Shown in pieces: positions 43,760 to 53,195 of a DNA stretch of 64,000 nt. The DNA is from Propionibacterium cyclohexanicum. GTDB lineage: Bacteria > Actinomycetota > Actinomycetes > Propionibacteriales > Propionibacteriaceae. The stretch spans positions 1 through 64,000 of the forward strand of contig NZ_FOGZ01000011.1 in NCBI RefSeq assembly GCF_900111365.1, read 5' to 3'. The translations under genes were made by a program, and so were the position numbers. Under the pieces are notes generated by a model. It did no database searches and was not told the origin of the DNA. It worked only from the letters and a program-made list of their open reading frames with translations. The first letter of the stretch is position 1; each line of letters starts with the position of its first letter.

Positions 43760-43785
43760 CTGCCCCGGGCCACGGCCCGGGGCAG
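43760..43785 (+). repeat. Intra-operon hairpin after the sugar-binding protein gene
   Basis: CTGCCCCGGGCC (43760-43771), AC, then GGCCCGGGGCAG (43774-43785). Comparable hairpins behind binding-protein genes stabilise the upstream mRNA or attenuate read-through. Confidence 0.7.
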
Positions 43786-43829
43786 ATCCCTTCGGGGTCG
43801 CGGTCAGCAGGCCGCAGGAGGTGGAGACC

Positions 43830-44801
43830 ATGGCACACGACGCCCGGAAACGGACTCTGTCAACTCGGATGAGCCTGTTGGACGTGAAAACAGCTCCCTA
43901 TCTGTACATCGCCCCATTCTTCATCGTGTGGGCCATCACCGGACTTTTCCCGCTGCTCTACACAGCCTACATATCGACCCGGAAGTGGGATCTTTTGCAG
44001 GGTGATCTCGGCCCTGCTGGACTGTCAAATTTCACTTTCGTGCTGGCCCAGCCGGGCTTCTGGCAGGCATTGAGGAATACCTTCAGCATCTTCCTGCTGA
44101 GTTCGGTTCCGCAGATCATCACGGCCCTATTCCTGGCCGCTGTGCTGGACGCGAATCTGCGTGCCAAGACTTTCTGGCGGATGGGTGTGCTCATTCCCTA
44201 TGTTGTCGCCCCGGTCGCCGTCTCGCTGATCTTCACCGAGATCTTCTCCGACCGCTCAGGGATGGCCAATGCCCTGCTTGCCAATATCGGCGTCTCACCG
44301 ATCGGCTGGCATGCCGACACACTGCCGAGTCATCTGGCCATCGCGACAATGGTGAACTACCGCTGGACCGGCTACAACACGCTGATCCTGCTGGCCGCCA
44401 TGCAGTCGATCTCCACCGATGTCATCGAAGCCGCGGTCGTGGACGGTGCGGTGCGCCTGAAGACCTATTGGTATGTCATCCTGCCTCTTCTCAGACCCAC
44501 AGTCATCTTTGTCATCATCACCTCGACAATCGGTGGCCTCCAGATCTTCGACGAGCCGCGGATGTTCGATCTCACCACCATCGGCGGTTCGAATGGCAAC
44601 TTCATGACGGTCACGATGTACCTCTACAACACGGGTTGGGGGCCTCAACTGAACATGGGCAGGGCCTCCGCCGTCGCGATGCTGCTACTGGCCGTGATTC
44701 TGCTCGTCGCCCTGTTCAATCTCATACTCAGCAGCCGGATTTCATCGGTCGACAACCCCTCAGGCCGTCACGGCCCTGGACGGAAGACAGGTGTGCGATG
44801 A
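43830..44801 (+). CDS. Sugar ABC transporter permease 1
   Basis: 323 aa, MalF/LacF-type permease with six membrane segments; coupling loop STDVIEAAVVDGAVRLKTYWYVILP is the EAA motif. ATG 43830 follows GGAGGTGGAG. The stop overlaps the start of permease 2 (ATGA). Confidence 0.93.
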   Translation: MAHDARKRTLSTRMSLLDVKTAPYLYIAPFFIVWAITGLFPLLYTAYISTRKWDLLQGDLGPAGLSNFTFVLAQPGFWQALRNTFSIFLLSSVPQIITALFLAAVLDANLRAKTFWRMGVLIPYVVAPVAVSLIFTEIFSDRSGMANALLANIGVSPIGWHADTLPSHLAIATMVNYRWTGYNTLILLAAMQSISTDVIEAAVVDGAVRLKTYWYVILPLLRPTVIFVIITSTIGGLQIFDEPRMFDLTTIGGSNGNFMTVTMYLYNTGWGPQLNMGRASAVAMLLLAVILLVALFNLILSSRISSVDNPSGRHGPGRKTGVR

Positions 44802-45706
44802 GTTCAGCAGTTCTTGCCGGCCAGCTCGCAGGAGCGGGAGCAGCAAGGATGACGAAGCGGCGTGAACGACGCGAGCACGGCATCCGGCGCCCCGGTTGGC
44901 TCACTTACCTTGTCCTGGTGGTGGCGATTCTCATCGCCGTCTACCCGCTCTATTACACATTCCTGCTGTCCAGTTCCTCCCAGATCGAGATAGCCAAGCA
45001 TCCGATCCCCGGACTGATACCGCAGGGAAATCTGCTCTCCAATCTCACCAGGGTGTTCCACACCGAGGGGCTTGATTTCTGGGGAGCCTTCATCAACAGC
45101 GTCATGGTTGCCGTGATCCAATCGGCCTCGGTTGCAATCTTTTCGACACTCGCTGGTTTTGCCTTCGCGAAATTGAGATTCCACGGCCGCAGGGGTTTGC
45201 TGGCATTCATCGTGGCGACAATGGCGGTGCCACCCCAACTCGGTGTCGTGCCACTGTTCATTGTGATGGCAAAGCTGGGCTGGACAGGCCAGCTGGTGGC
45301 AGTCATCGTGCCTGGCCTTGTCTCGGCATTCGGTGTCTTCTGGATGACCCAGTATCTCAGTGGTGCGTTGCCCTACGAACTGGTGGAGGCTGCTCGGGTG
45401 GACGGTTGCAGCATGTTCGCCAGCTTCAGGCACGTCGCCCTGCCGGCCGCCCGACCGGCTGCCGCGATGCTTTTCCTGTTCACCTTCGTCACCTCGTGGA
45501 CCACCTATTTCTGGCCGAGCATTGTGCTGGGCAGCCAGAATCCCACCTTGCCGGTCGCGCTGCAGCTACTGCAGACCGGCTATGCGAAGGACATGAGTCT
45601 CATCATGTCCGGCGTCCTGCTCTCGACATTGCCGTTGTTGGTCCTCTTCCTGGTGGTCGGGCGCCAGCTCGTCTCGGGCATCATGGCCGGGGCGGTGAAG
45701 GGATGA
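44798..45706 (+). CDS. Sugar ABC transporter permease 2
   Basis: 302 aa, MalG/LacG-type permease. Membrane segments begin near residue 30 (WLTYLVLVVAILIAVYPLYY); the EAA loop is PYELVEAARVDGCSMFASF. No ATPase is encoded in the operon, as with other actinobacterial sugar systems served by a shared MsiK-type ATPase. The stop overlaps the glucosidase start. Confidence 0.93.
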   Translation: MSSAVLAGQLAGAGAARMTKRRERREHGIRRPGWLTYLVLVVAILIAVYPLYYTFLLSSSSQIEIAKHPIPGLIPQGNLLSNLTRVFHTEGLDFWGAFINSVMVAVIQSASVAIFSTLAGFAFAKLRFHGRRGLLAFIVATMAVPPQLGVVPLFIVMAKLGWTGQLVAVIVPGLVSAFGVFWMTQYLSGALPYELVEAARVDGCSMFASFRHVALPAARPAAAMLFLFTFVTSWTTYFWPSIVLGSQNPTLPVALQLLQTGYAKDMSLIMSGVLLSTLPLLVLFLVVGRQLVSGIMAGAVKG

Positions 45707-47115
45707 ACGGCTTCGGGCAGGGATTTCGTTGGGGCGTGGCCACCTCGTCCTTCCAGATCGAGGGCGCACCCCATGAAGACGGGCGTGAGGACTCCATCTG
45801 GGACGTCTTCTGCCGGCAGCCGGGCGCCATCGCGAACGGTGACGACGGCTCCGCGGGGATCGATCACTATCACCGCTGGACCGAGGATCTTGACCTGATG
45901 GCCGAGCTGGGTATCAGGAACTATCGCTTCAGCACCAGCTGGTCGCGGGTCGTCCACGCCGATGGGAGCCGTAATGCCCCCGGGCTGGACTTCTACTCCC
46001 GGCTCGTCGACGGTCTGCTCGAACGCAACATCGAGCCGTGGCTGACGATCTACCACTGGGATCTGCCGGCCTCATTGCCCGGGGGATGGACGAACAGGGA
46101 CACGGTGTCGCGTTTCACCGATTACGCGATGCTGCTGCACGAGCGGTTGGGTGACCGGGTGCGCACCTGGACGACGCTGAACGAGCCCTGGTGCTCGGCC
46201 TTCCTCGGCTATGCCAGCGGGGAACACGCGCCAGGCCATACCGATTACCGCGAGGCCATTCGCGCGGTGCACCACCTGTTGTTGGCCCACGGTTGGGCAA
46301 CGCGGGCGTTGCGCGAGGCAGATGCCGGGGCCAAGCTCGGCATCACGCTCAACCTCTCGCCCACCAGCCCCGCCGAACCCACAGACCCGCGCGATGTCGA
46401 CTGTGCCCGGCGTATCGATGGCACCGCCAACCGAATCTTCCTCGATCCGTTGTTCAGGGGACAGTATCCACTAGATGTCCGCGAGGACTTGGCACAGTAC
46501 TGGCCGGATGACCTCGTCCGTGAGGGTGATCAGGAGGCAATTGCGGCACCGATCGACGTGCTGGGGGTGAACTACTACACCACCGAGGTGGTCGCGCATG
46601 GTCACGTGGGAGCCAAGGCTGCCCATGACACCGCAGTGGATACGGAAAACCGGCCGAGTCCCCATCCCAGTGCACCCTCGGCGCAGTTCCCACCCCGGCC
46701 GCAACTGGCGAAAACGGCAATGGGCTGGTCCGTCGACCCGCAGGGTTTGCGTCATGTGCTCGGGCGGCTGCACCGTGAATACACCGCAGCCGCCGGCACC
46801 GAAATCGTCATCACCGAGAATGGCGCGGCCTATCAGGATGCCTGTACTGGGGGTGGCAGAGTCATCGACGACGACCGGATCGCCTATATCAACGCCCATC
46901 TGGACGCCTGCCGCCAGGCCATCGGAGACGGTGTTCCGCTGCGTGGCTATCTGTTGTGGACGCTCGCAGACAACTTCGAGTGGGCCTATGGCTATGAGAA
47001 GAAGTTCGGTATCGTCTCGATCGGCGCGAAAATGGCACGGGTGCCCAAGGCGTCGGGGCAGTGGTATGCGTCGGTCATCTCCAGCAATGGGGCGGTCGTG
47101 AGGCAGGAAGCCTGA
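45703..47115 (+). CDS. Beta-glucosidase, glycoside hydrolase family 1
   Basis: 470 aa, cytoplasmic (no signal peptide). Catalytic acid/base Glu161 in TLNEPW and nucleophile Glu372 in ITENGA are both present, and FRWGVATSSFQIEG is the family N-terminal signature. It would split an imported beta-glucoside to glucose. Starts at an ATGA overlap with the permease; LacI follows after one base. Confidence 0.95.
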   Translation: MNGFGQGFRWGVATSSFQIEGAPHEDGREDSIWDVFCRQPGAIANGDDGSAGIDHYHRWTEDLDLMAELGIRNYRFSTSWSRVVHADGSRNAPGLDFYSRLVDGLLERNIEPWLTIYHWDLPASLPGGWTNRDTVSRFTDYAMLLHERLGDRVRTWTTLNEPWCSAFLGYASGEHAPGHTDYREAIRAVHHLLLAHGWATRALREADAGAKLGITLNLSPTSPAEPTDPRDVDCARRIDGTANRIFLDPLFRGQYPLDVREDLAQYWPDDLVREGDQEAIAAPIDVLGVNYYTTEVVAHGHVGAKAAHDTAVDTENRPSPHPSAPSAQFPPRPQLAKTAMGWSVDPQGLRHVLGRLHREYTAAAGTEIVITENGAAYQDACTGGGRVIDDDRIAYINAHLDACRQAIGDGVPLRGYLLWTLADNFEWAYGYEKKFGIVSIGAKMARVPKASGQWYASVISSNGAVVRQEA

Positions 47116-47116
47116 G

Positions 47117-48160
47117 ATGGGTGGGACAGTGTCGCCGGATGAGGCGCACTCGGAGTCGCCGGGTGCAGTGCATTCCGCGCCGACACTCGACGATGTCGCA
47201 GCAGCCGCCGGCGTCTCCCGGGCAACAGCCTCTCGGGTGCTCAACCGGTCCTCGACTGTGCGCGACGAGACCGCCTCACGGGTCAGGGCGGCCACTGCCC
47301 GGCTCGGCTATCACCCGAACCACGCGGCGCGCAGCCTTGTCACCCAGCGCACCGGAGTCGTTGCCGTGCTGGTACCCGAGACCGAGAGCCGGGTCTTCAC
47401 CGATCCCTTCTTCGCCACGACCTACGGCGGCGCACTGTCTGCCTTCGCCGACACCGATTACCAGGTAGTGCTCGCCCTCAGCCATCCGGGGCATACCGTC
47501 GACCGGATGGCCCGGATCCTCACCAGTGGCATTGCCGACGGGGCCCTAGTCGTCTCCCACCACACGAGTATGGCCGAGAGGCTGATCAACAGCGGCCAGA
47601 CACTGGTTTTCGTGGGCGACCCCGGTGTTCCCGGCGCTTTGTGGGTCGACGTCGACCAGAAGCGGGCAGCCTATGAGGCCACCGGGTACTTGGTGAACCG
47701 GGGGATCCGGGCGATCGCGTCGATCACAGGACCGGCGGACATGGGCTCGGGGCGCATGCGTCTCGACGGCTTCCGGGCCCGTTTGGTCGAAGCAGGTCTC
47801 GATCCGAGCTGGACGCAGGAGGCCGACTTCACCCCACAGGGAGCCGAGGCGGCCACTCGGCGTCTCCTGGCGCTCCACCCCGATGTCGAGGGACTGTTCG
47901 TGGCCTCCGACCTCATGTCATCGGGCGTGCTGAGGGTACTGGCCGAGCACCGTCTGCGGGTTCCCGACGATGTGCTGCTGGTGAGCTTCGACAACTCATC
48001 GGTGGCCACCCAGACGGTGCCCGCCCTGACCACCATGGAGGGACATGCAGCCGATCTGGGACGAGAAGCCGGGCTCATGCTGCTTGCCCGGCTGCGGGGT
48101 GAGAAAACGGACAGCTCGCGGCTGCTGGCCTCGCACGTGGTGAAACGGGATTCCTGCTGA
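47117..48160 (+). CDS. LacI-family transcriptional regulator of the beta-glucoside operon
   Basis: 347 aa. Helix-turn-helix at about residues 22-45 (TLDDVAAAAGVSRATASRVL) with hinge helix HPNHAARSLVTQ, then a periplasmic-binding-like sensor domain. A 20-residue Ser/Glu-rich extension precedes the helix-turn-helix. It is the last gene of the operon it probably represses through the two AGCGCT operators at 42318-42364; inducer unknown, cellobiose-like sugars likely. Confidence 0.93.
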   Translation: MGGTVSPDEAHSESPGAVHSAPTLDDVAAAAGVSRATASRVLNRSSTVRDETASRVRAATARLGYHPNHAARSLVTQRTGVVAVLVPETESRVFTDPFFATTYGGALSAFADTDYQVVLALSHPGHTVDRMARILTSGIADGALVVSHHTSMAERLINSGQTLVFVGDPGVPGALWVDVDQKRAAYEATGYLVNRGIRAIASITGPADMGSGRMRLDGFRARLVEAGLDPSWTQEADFTPQGAEAATRRLLALHPDVEGLFVASDLMSSGVLRVLAEHRLRVPDDVLLVSFDNSSVATQTVPALTTMEGHAADLGREAGLMLLARLRGEKTDSSRLLASHVVKRDSC

Positions 48161-48168
48161 ACACCACA

Positions 48169-48196
48169 GCCGGCGGATGGACGGACGCCCGCCGGC
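48169..48196 (+). terminator. Terminator of the sugar operon
   Basis: GCCGGCGG (48169-48176) pairs with CCGCCGGC (48189-48196), 9 bases after the regulator stop. No T-tract. Confidence 0.55.
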
Positions 48197-48256
48197 CCTG
48201 CGGCCAACCGCGCTGACTGCGAACCGGGGACGGCCGGATACACCTAGGCTGGGAGC

Positions 48257-48643
48257 ATGAGCGGCCTGCCCATCGAGTCCAATTACTCCCACGAGCCCAC
48301 GCGTCCGGTCACCGAGAACGAGCGCAATGAGCTCACTCGCCGGGTGAACGAGGCCTACGAGAAGGGGGAGCTGCCCCTGGACTCCTATCAGGAGATCATG
48401 GACGGCCTGTACTCCGCCACCACCCTCGGCGAGCTCGTGCCACTGGCGCAGGCCCTGCCCCCCCGCTATCGGTCGACCGACCCGGCGGGCAGCGGCGGGC
48501 ACACCGATCTTGCGCCTGGCACGGTCAACACGCCGGTGACCCGCCCCGACACGAGCTCGAGATTGGTCCGGGCGGTATTCGTCTCGGCCGCCGTCGTTGT
48601 GCTGATCGTTGTCGCCGCGATCATCCTCGGGATCGTCTTCTGA
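48257..48643 (+). CDS. DUF1707 domain protein with C-terminal membrane anchor
   Basis: 128 aa. Residues about 18-66 match the DUF1707 pattern (a charged helical pair: ENERNELTRRVNEAYEKGELPLDSYQEIMDGLYSA in part), common in actinobacteria and often joined to membrane segments. A Thr/Pro linker leads to one hydrophobic helix at the very C-terminus (LVRAVFVSAAVVVLIVVAAI). Function unknown. Single gene, convergent with the YciI-like gene. Confidence 0.8.
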   Translation: MSGLPIESNYSHEPTRPVTENERNELTRRVNEAYEKGELPLDSYQEIMDGLYSATTLGELVPLAQALPPRYRSTDPAGSGGHTDLAPGTVNTPVTRPDTSSRLVRAVFVSAAVVVLIVVAAIILGIVF

Positions 48644-48684
48644 GCCGCCGGGCGCGGCCACCCGGTGCAGATCACAACTCCCCG

Positions 48685-48990
48685 TCAGCTGGGATTCTGC
48701 TCCTTTTTCTTCGCGAACACCCCGATGACCGGATCCCACGCGTTCACCTGACGATCGGAGACGATGCCTTCGGTGACCATCGGATCGGAGTCGGACAGCT
48801 CGATGGCCGAGGCGAGATCGGCGGTGCGGAAGATGAGGAGAGCCTGGGCCGGGTCCGTGCCGGGCAGGGGACCCGAGGCACGCAGCAGACCGCTGTCGAA
48901 GAGCTTGGCCAAATAGGCTCGATGACGCGGACGCACGAGATCGGCGTCCTTGGCCGGGTCATAGGTGTAATGCACGACGAAGAACGGCAT
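48685..48990 (-). CDS. YciI-like protein
   Basis: 101 aa with the YciI/YCII dimeric alpha-beta barrel pattern: MPFFVVHYTYDP, then RPRHRAYLAKLFDSGLLRASGPLPG and a DPMVTEGIVSDRQVNAW segment. The conserved His near residue 21 and the Asp in the DP motif are the usual putative active-site residues. ATG 48990 follows GGAGGAAG. Reaction unknown. Confidence 0.85.
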   Translation of the reverse strand: MPFFVVHYTYDPAKDADLVRPRHRAYLAKLFDSGLLRASGPLPGTDPAQALLIFRTADLASAIELSDSDPMVTEGIVSDRQVNAWDPVIGVFAKKKEQNPS

Positions 48991-49129
48991 GTCTTCCTCC
49001 ATGGGTCGGGTAGTCCTCGACGCCATTGTCGGCCCCTCCCGCGCGAGCTGGTCAAGTCCCGCCAGGACAGCACAGGGCCCGCACTCGTGACCGCGACTGG
49101 CCGCGGCGGGAGCGTTCACCCGGGCCGGT

Positions 49130-49158
49130 TTGCCGGCTTCGCGCTCGCGGCGTATGCT
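49130..49158 (+). promoter_or_regulatory. Promoter of the infA-rplQ operon
   Basis: TTGCCG (49130-49135), 17-bp spacer, TATGCT (49153-49158), start near 49165 and a leader of about 120 nt. The leader contains the word CTTGTGTCCG twice (around 49172 and 49187). Confidence 0.6.
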
Positions 49159-49286
49159 TGGCCGTCGGTCACTTGTGTCCGATTCGCTTGTGTCCGGACT
49201 GTCAGCCTGCCCGAATCTCCCAGATCGTGAATCTGCGAGGGAAGAGTAGGCGTTGCGTGCGTTCACGATCAAGAGATTGAGAGTTG

Positions 49287-49508
49287 ATGGCGAAGAAAGA
49301 GGGATCCCTCGAACTGGAGGGCACTGTCGTCGAGGCCCTGCCCAATGCGATGTTCCGCGTTGAGCTGGACAACGGCCACAAGGTGCTCTCCACGATCAGC
49401 GGCAAGATGCGCCAGCACTACATCCGCATCCTTCCGCAGGACCGCGTCGTCGTAGAGCTTTCACCGTACGACCTCACGCGCGGCCGGATCGTCTACCGGC
49501 ACAAGTAA
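49287..49508 (+). CDS. infA: Translation initiation factor IF-1
   Basis: 73-aa OB-fold protein, [20 protein letters not shown] to [12 protein letters not shown] 49287 chosen over TTG 49284. First gene of the alpha block. Confidence 0.97.
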   Translation: MAKKEGSLELEGTVVEALPNAMFRVELDNGHKVLSTISGKMRQHYIRILPQDRVVVELSPYDLTRGRIVYRHK

Positions 49509-49567
49509 GCACCAGAAACACCCATGACCGGGGGCGTCGCCCTTCGGCCGACAAGAGGAGAGGCTCG

Positions 49568-49681
49568 ATGAAGGTTCAGCCGAGCGTCAAGAAGATCTGC
49601 GACAACTGCAAGGTGATCCGTCGCCGCGGAGTCGTGCGGGTGATTTGCACCAATCCGCGCCACAAGCAGCGCCAGGGCTGA
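49568..49681 (+). CDS. rpmJ: 50S ribosomal protein L36
   Basis: 37 aa, read directly from the sequence: [16 protein letters not shown] at the start and NPRHKQRQG at the end. Zinc ligands Cys11, Cys14 and Cys27 plus His32 mark the zinc-binding form. Shine-Dalgarno AAGAGGAGAGG upstream. Confidence 0.95.
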   Translation: MKVQPSVKKICDNCKVIRRRGVVRVICTNPRHKQRQG

Positions 49682-49903
49682 GTGTCGCAGCTCTACTGGA
49701 CAACTGAACAATGCACGACCGGCCGTGGCTCGCCACGTGCCATATCAACGTGAGAGCAAGGCCGGCGCACGCCGGTCTCACCCCCGGACGAAGGCCGGGG
49801 CCCGCTGCCGGGGAAAACAACCCGGGAGGCCAACGGGAACGCCTCACGCCACACACCTTCGCAGTCGTCGAAACGGCTGGCAGACCGAGAAAGGTACCGC
49901 CTG

Positions 49904-50278
49904 ATGGCACGCCTCCAAGGTGTTGACCTCCCACGCGAAAAGCGTCTGGAGATTGCACTGACCTATATCTACGGCATCGGCAAGACCCGTGCCGACAAGA
50001 TCCTCCAGGCAACTGGGATCAGCCCGGACATCCGCGTCAAGGACCTCACCGACGATCAGCTCGTCGCGCTGCGTGACTTCATCGACGCCAACTACGAAGT
50101 CGAAGGCGACCTGCGTCGCGAAGTGGCAGCCGACATCCGGCGCAAGATCGAGATCGGCACCTATCAGGGCCGCCGTCATCGCGCCGGGCTTCCGGTGCGC
50201 GGGCAGCGCACGCGCACGAATGCGCGTACCCGCAAGGGCCGCAAGAAGGCCGTCGCCGGCAAGAAGAAGGCCCGCTGA
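49904..50278 (+). CDS. rpsM: 30S ribosomal protein S13
   Basis: 124 aa, [21 protein letters not shown] start, [11 protein letters not shown] motif and a basic Lys/Arg C-terminus contacting P-site tRNA. A 222-bp spacer before it holds small GC hairpins (for example CCGGCG-CA-CGCCGG near 49763) but no clear promoter. Confidence 0.97.
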   Translation: MARLQGVDLPREKRLEIALTYIYGIGKTRADKILQATGISPDIRVKDLTDDQLVALRDFIDANYEVEGDLRREVAADIRRKIEIGTYQGRRHRAGLPVRGQRTRTNARTRKGRKKAVAGKKKAR

Positions 50279-50319
50279 GCCCCCGGGCAGCGGAACCAGG
50301 ATTCCAGGAGAACTGAGTT

Positions 50320-50730
50320 ATGGCTACAGCAGTGCGCAAGGGCGCCGCGACCAAGACCAAGGTGCGGCGCAAGGAGAAGAAGAATGTGGTCTCCGGCGAG
50401 GCCCACATCAAGAGCACCTTCAACAACACAATCATCGCCATCACCGATCCCTCCGGAGCGGTCATCGCCTGGGCCTCGGCGGGCACCGTCGGATTCAAGG
50501 GGTCGCGCAAGTCCACGCCGTTCGCCGCGCAGATGGCGGCTGAGGCGGCCGGGCGTCGCGCCATGGACCATGGCATGAAGCGTGTCGACGTCTTCGTCAA
50601 GGGCCCCGGCTCCGGCCGCGAGACCGCGATCCGCTCGCTCGGCTCGGTCGGGCTCGAAGTGGGGACCATCTCCGATGTGACGCCCATTCCCCACAACGGA
50701 TGCCGCCCGCCCAAGCGTCGTCGCGTCTGA
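50320..50730 (+). CDS. rpsK: 30S ribosomal protein S11
   Basis: 136 aa. Conserved [20 protein letters not shown] and C-terminal [30 protein letters not shown] upstream of the ATG. Confidence 0.98.
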   Translation: MATAVRKGAATKTKVRRKEKKNVVSGEAHIKSTFNNTIIAITDPSGAVIAWASAGTVGFKGSRKSTPFAAQMAAEAAGRRAMDHGMKRVDVFVKGPGSGRETAIRSLGSVGLEVGTISDVTPIPHNGCRPPKRRRV

Positions 50731-50759
50731 TCACCCACAGCAGATAAGGACTGAAGAAA

Positions 50760-51365
50760 ATGGCCCGATACACCGGCCCAATGACCAAGAAGTCCCGTCG
50801 CTTCGGGACCGATCTGGTCGGCAACGACAAGGCCTTCGAGCGCCGGCCCTATGCACCTGGTGTGCATGGCCGCGGCCGCACGAAGGATTCCGAGTACTCC
50901 CTGCAGCTCAAGGAGAAGCAGAAGGCCCGCTTCGCCTACGGCGTGCTCGAGAAGCAGTTCAGCCACTACTACGAGGAGGCCTCACGTCGCCCGGGCAAGA
51001 CCGGTGATCTGCTCCTGCAGATCCTCGAGACCCGCCTCGACAATGTGGTCTACCGCGCCGGCTTCGCGAACACGCGCCGCCAGGCCCGCCAGATGGTCAC
51101 GCACGGTCATCTGCTCGTGAACGGCAAGAAGGTCAACATCCCCAGCTACCGCGTCAGCGCGCTCGACATCATTGATGTCCGCGAGAAGAGCCTGGGTCTC
51201 ACGCCGTTCGTCATCGCCCGCGAGACCTTCGGCGAGCGCGATGTTCCGGCGTGGCTGACCGTCAAGCCCAATCGGATGCGCGTGCTCGTGCACCAGCTGC
51301 CGACCCGTGACCAGATCACGGTGGACGTCAACGAGCAGGCCATCGTCGAGCTCTACTCCAAGTAG
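50760..51365 (+). CDS. rpsD: 30S ribosomal protein S4
   Basis: 201 aa; S4 domain RLDNVVYRAGFANTRRQARQMVTHGH is clear. The N-terminal zinc cysteines of some S4 proteins are absent (zinc-independent form). Nucleates 30S assembly and, in E. coli, regulates the alpha operon. Confidence 0.97.
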   Translation: MARYTGPMTKKSRRFGTDLVGNDKAFERRPYAPGVHGRGRTKDSEYSLQLKEKQKARFAYGVLEKQFSHYYEEASRRPGKTGDLLLQILETRLDNVVYRAGFANTRRQARQMVTHGHLLVNGKKVNIPSYRVSALDIIDVREKSLGLTPFVIARETFGERDVPAWLTVKPNRMRVLVHQLPTRDQITVDVNEQAIVELYSK

Positions 51366-51487
51366 TTGCGCTGCGGCGGCACCGGGATGCCCGGTGCCGC
51401 CGGCTGCGCGCCCTCGGCGTCCCGGGGTGGTCCCGGCGCCGATCCCATCGCCCCCTCATATAGCGGTCGGGGCGGAAAGGAAACAGA

Positions 51488-52510
51488 ATGCTCATCGCCC
51501 AGCGTCCGACGCTGTCGGAGGAAGTCCTCAGCGACTTCCGGTCACAGTTCGTCATCGAGCCCCTTGAGCCTGGATTCGGCTACACCCTGGGGAACTCGCT
51601 GCGCCGCACCCTGCTCAGCTCCATCCCCGGCGCCTCGATCACCTCCATCAAGATCGAGGGCAACCAGCACGAGTTCAGCACCCTGCCCGGCGTCGTCGAG
51701 GACGTCACCGAGATCATCCTCAACCTCAAGTCGCTCGTGCTGTCGAGCGAGGAGGACGAGCCGGTCCCGATGTACCTGCGCAAGTCGGGTGCCGGCGAGG
51801 TCACGGCTGCAGACATTGCGGTTCCCACCGGCGTCGAGATCTACAACCCGCAGATGCACATCGCCACCCTCGGCGAGGAGGGCTCCATCGAGATGGAGCT
51901 GGTCGTCGAGCGAGGCCGTGGCTACGTCTCCAGCGTGCAGAACAACGACCCCGATGCAGAGATCGGCCGGATTCCGGTCGATTCCATCTACTCCCCGGTG
52001 CTCAAGGTCAGCTACAAGGTCGAGGCCACCCGCGTCGAGACGCGGACCGACTTCGACAAGCTGATCATCGACGTCGAGACCAAGCCCTCGATCCGTCCCC
52101 GTGACGCGGTGGCGTCGGCTGGAAAGACGCTTGTCGAGCTGTTCGGTCTGTTCCGGGAGCTCAATGCCGAGGCAGAGGGCGTCGAGATGGGCCCGAGCCC
52201 TGTCGACGAGCAGCTCGCCGCCGACCTGGCGCTTCCGGTCGAGGACCTCAACCTCACGGTGCGCTCGTACAACTGCCTCAAGCGGGAGGGCATTCACACG
52301 GTCGGTGAGCTGGTCTCCCGCTCCGAGCAGGATCTGCTCGACATCCGCAATTTCGGCTCCAAGTCGATCGACGAGGTCAAGGCCAAGCTGTCCGAGCTCG
52401 GGCTGAGCCTCAAGGACAGCGCCCCGGGCTTCGATCCGCTCGCCGCAGCCGATCGTTACCAGGACGACGAGGACGACGGCGGGGATTTCGCCGAGACCGA
52501 GCAGTACTGA
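51488..52510 (+). CDS. rpoA: RNA polymerase subunit alpha
   Basis: 340 aa. N-terminal assembly domain ([20 protein letters not shown]), C-terminal DNA-binding domain ([22 protein letters not shown] and [13 protein letters not shown]), then an acidic tail ([15 protein letters not shown]) common in actinobacteria. AAAGGAAACAG precedes the ATG. Confidence 0.98.
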   Translation: MLIAQRPTLSEEVLSDFRSQFVIEPLEPGFGYTLGNSLRRTLLSSIPGASITSIKIEGNQHEFSTLPGVVEDVTEIILNLKSLVLSSEEDEPVPMYLRKSGAGEVTAADIAVPTGVEIYNPQMHIATLGEEGSIEMELVVERGRGYVSSVQNNDPDAEIGRIPVDSIYSPVLKVSYKVEATRVETRTDFDKLIIDVETKPSIRPRDAVASAGKTLVELFGLFRELNAEAEGVEMGPSPVDEQLAADLALPVEDLNLTVRSYNCLKREGIHTVGELVSRSEQDLLDIRNFGSKSIDEVKAKLSELGLSLKDSAPGFDPLAAADRYQDDEDDGGDFAETEQY

Positions 52511-52545
52511 GCGGCGCTCCTGGCGTCGACAATTCAAGGCGCGCT

Positions 52546-52589
52546 CCGGCAGGCGCGCACCAATCAACGGACAGCGCCGGCAGGCGCGC
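52546..52589 (+). repeat. 31-bp-period repeat between rpoA and rplQ
   Basis: CCGGCAGGCGCGC occurs at 52546-52558 and 52577-52589, 31 bases apart. Each can form a small GC hairpin with the GCGC just before it. Similar in period and placement to the larger arrays before rpsJ and after rpsN. Confidence 0.75.
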
Positions 52590-52609
52590 CTAGCAATGGA
52601 GATGTAGAA

Positions 52610-53092
52610 ATGCCCAAGCCCACCAAGGGTCCACGCATCGGCGGTTCCCCCTCGCATGAGCGGATCATCTTGGCCAACCTGGCCTCGCAGCTGTTCGAGC
52701 ACGGCCAGATCACCACGACCCAGACCCGCGCTCGCCGCGTCCAGCCGCTGGCGGAGACGCTCGTGACCAAGGCAAAGCGCGGTGATCTGCACGCGCGTCG
52801 GCTGGCAGCCAGGACGATCCGCGACAAGTTCGTGCTGAGCCGGCTGTTCGATGAGATCGCGCCTACGATGGCAGGCCGCGAGGGCGGCTATACCCGCGTC
52901 ACCAGGATCGGTAACCGCAAGGGCGACAATGCCCCGATGGCTGTGTTGTCCCTGGTCACCGAGCCCGTCGCCACGACCGAGAAGTCCCCGGCCACCGCGA
53001 GCACGGCCGATGAGGCCGCCGATGCGCCATTGGTCGAGGTTGCCGCAGATGCGGCGACGACTCCTGCCGCAGGTTCCGCCGCAGCCGAGTGA
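52610..53092 (+). CDS. rplQ: 50S ribosomal protein L17
   Basis: 160 aa; core [21 protein letters not shown] through [20 protein letters not shown], then an Ala/Thr-rich tail of about 45 residues. Last gene of the alpha block; truA, often next, is 10 kb away here. Confidence 0.97.
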   Translation: MPKPTKGPRIGGSPSHERIILANLASQLFEHGQITTTQTRARRVQPLAETLVTKAKRGDLHARRLAARTIRDKFVLSRLFDEIAPTMAGREGGYTRVTRIGNRKGDNAPMAVLSLVTEPVATTEKSPATASTADEAADAPLVEVAADAATTPAAGSAAAE

Positions 53093-53104
53093 GGCCCAGC
53101 GATG

Positions 53105-53169
53105 ACCGCGCGCCCGCTTCCGGTGCGGGCCGGCTCAGCCGGTCCCCCCGTCCGGAGCGGGCGCGCGGT
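53105..53169 (+). terminator. Terminator of the alpha operon
   Basis: ACCGCGCGCCCGCT (53105-53118) pairs with AGCGGGCGCGCGGT (53156-53169); CCGG on both sides extends it past a one-base bulge, and an inner CCGG hairpin fills the loop. Confidence 0.75.
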
Positions 53170-53195
53170 GCTGTCCTGAGACGGGGGTGGTCACG

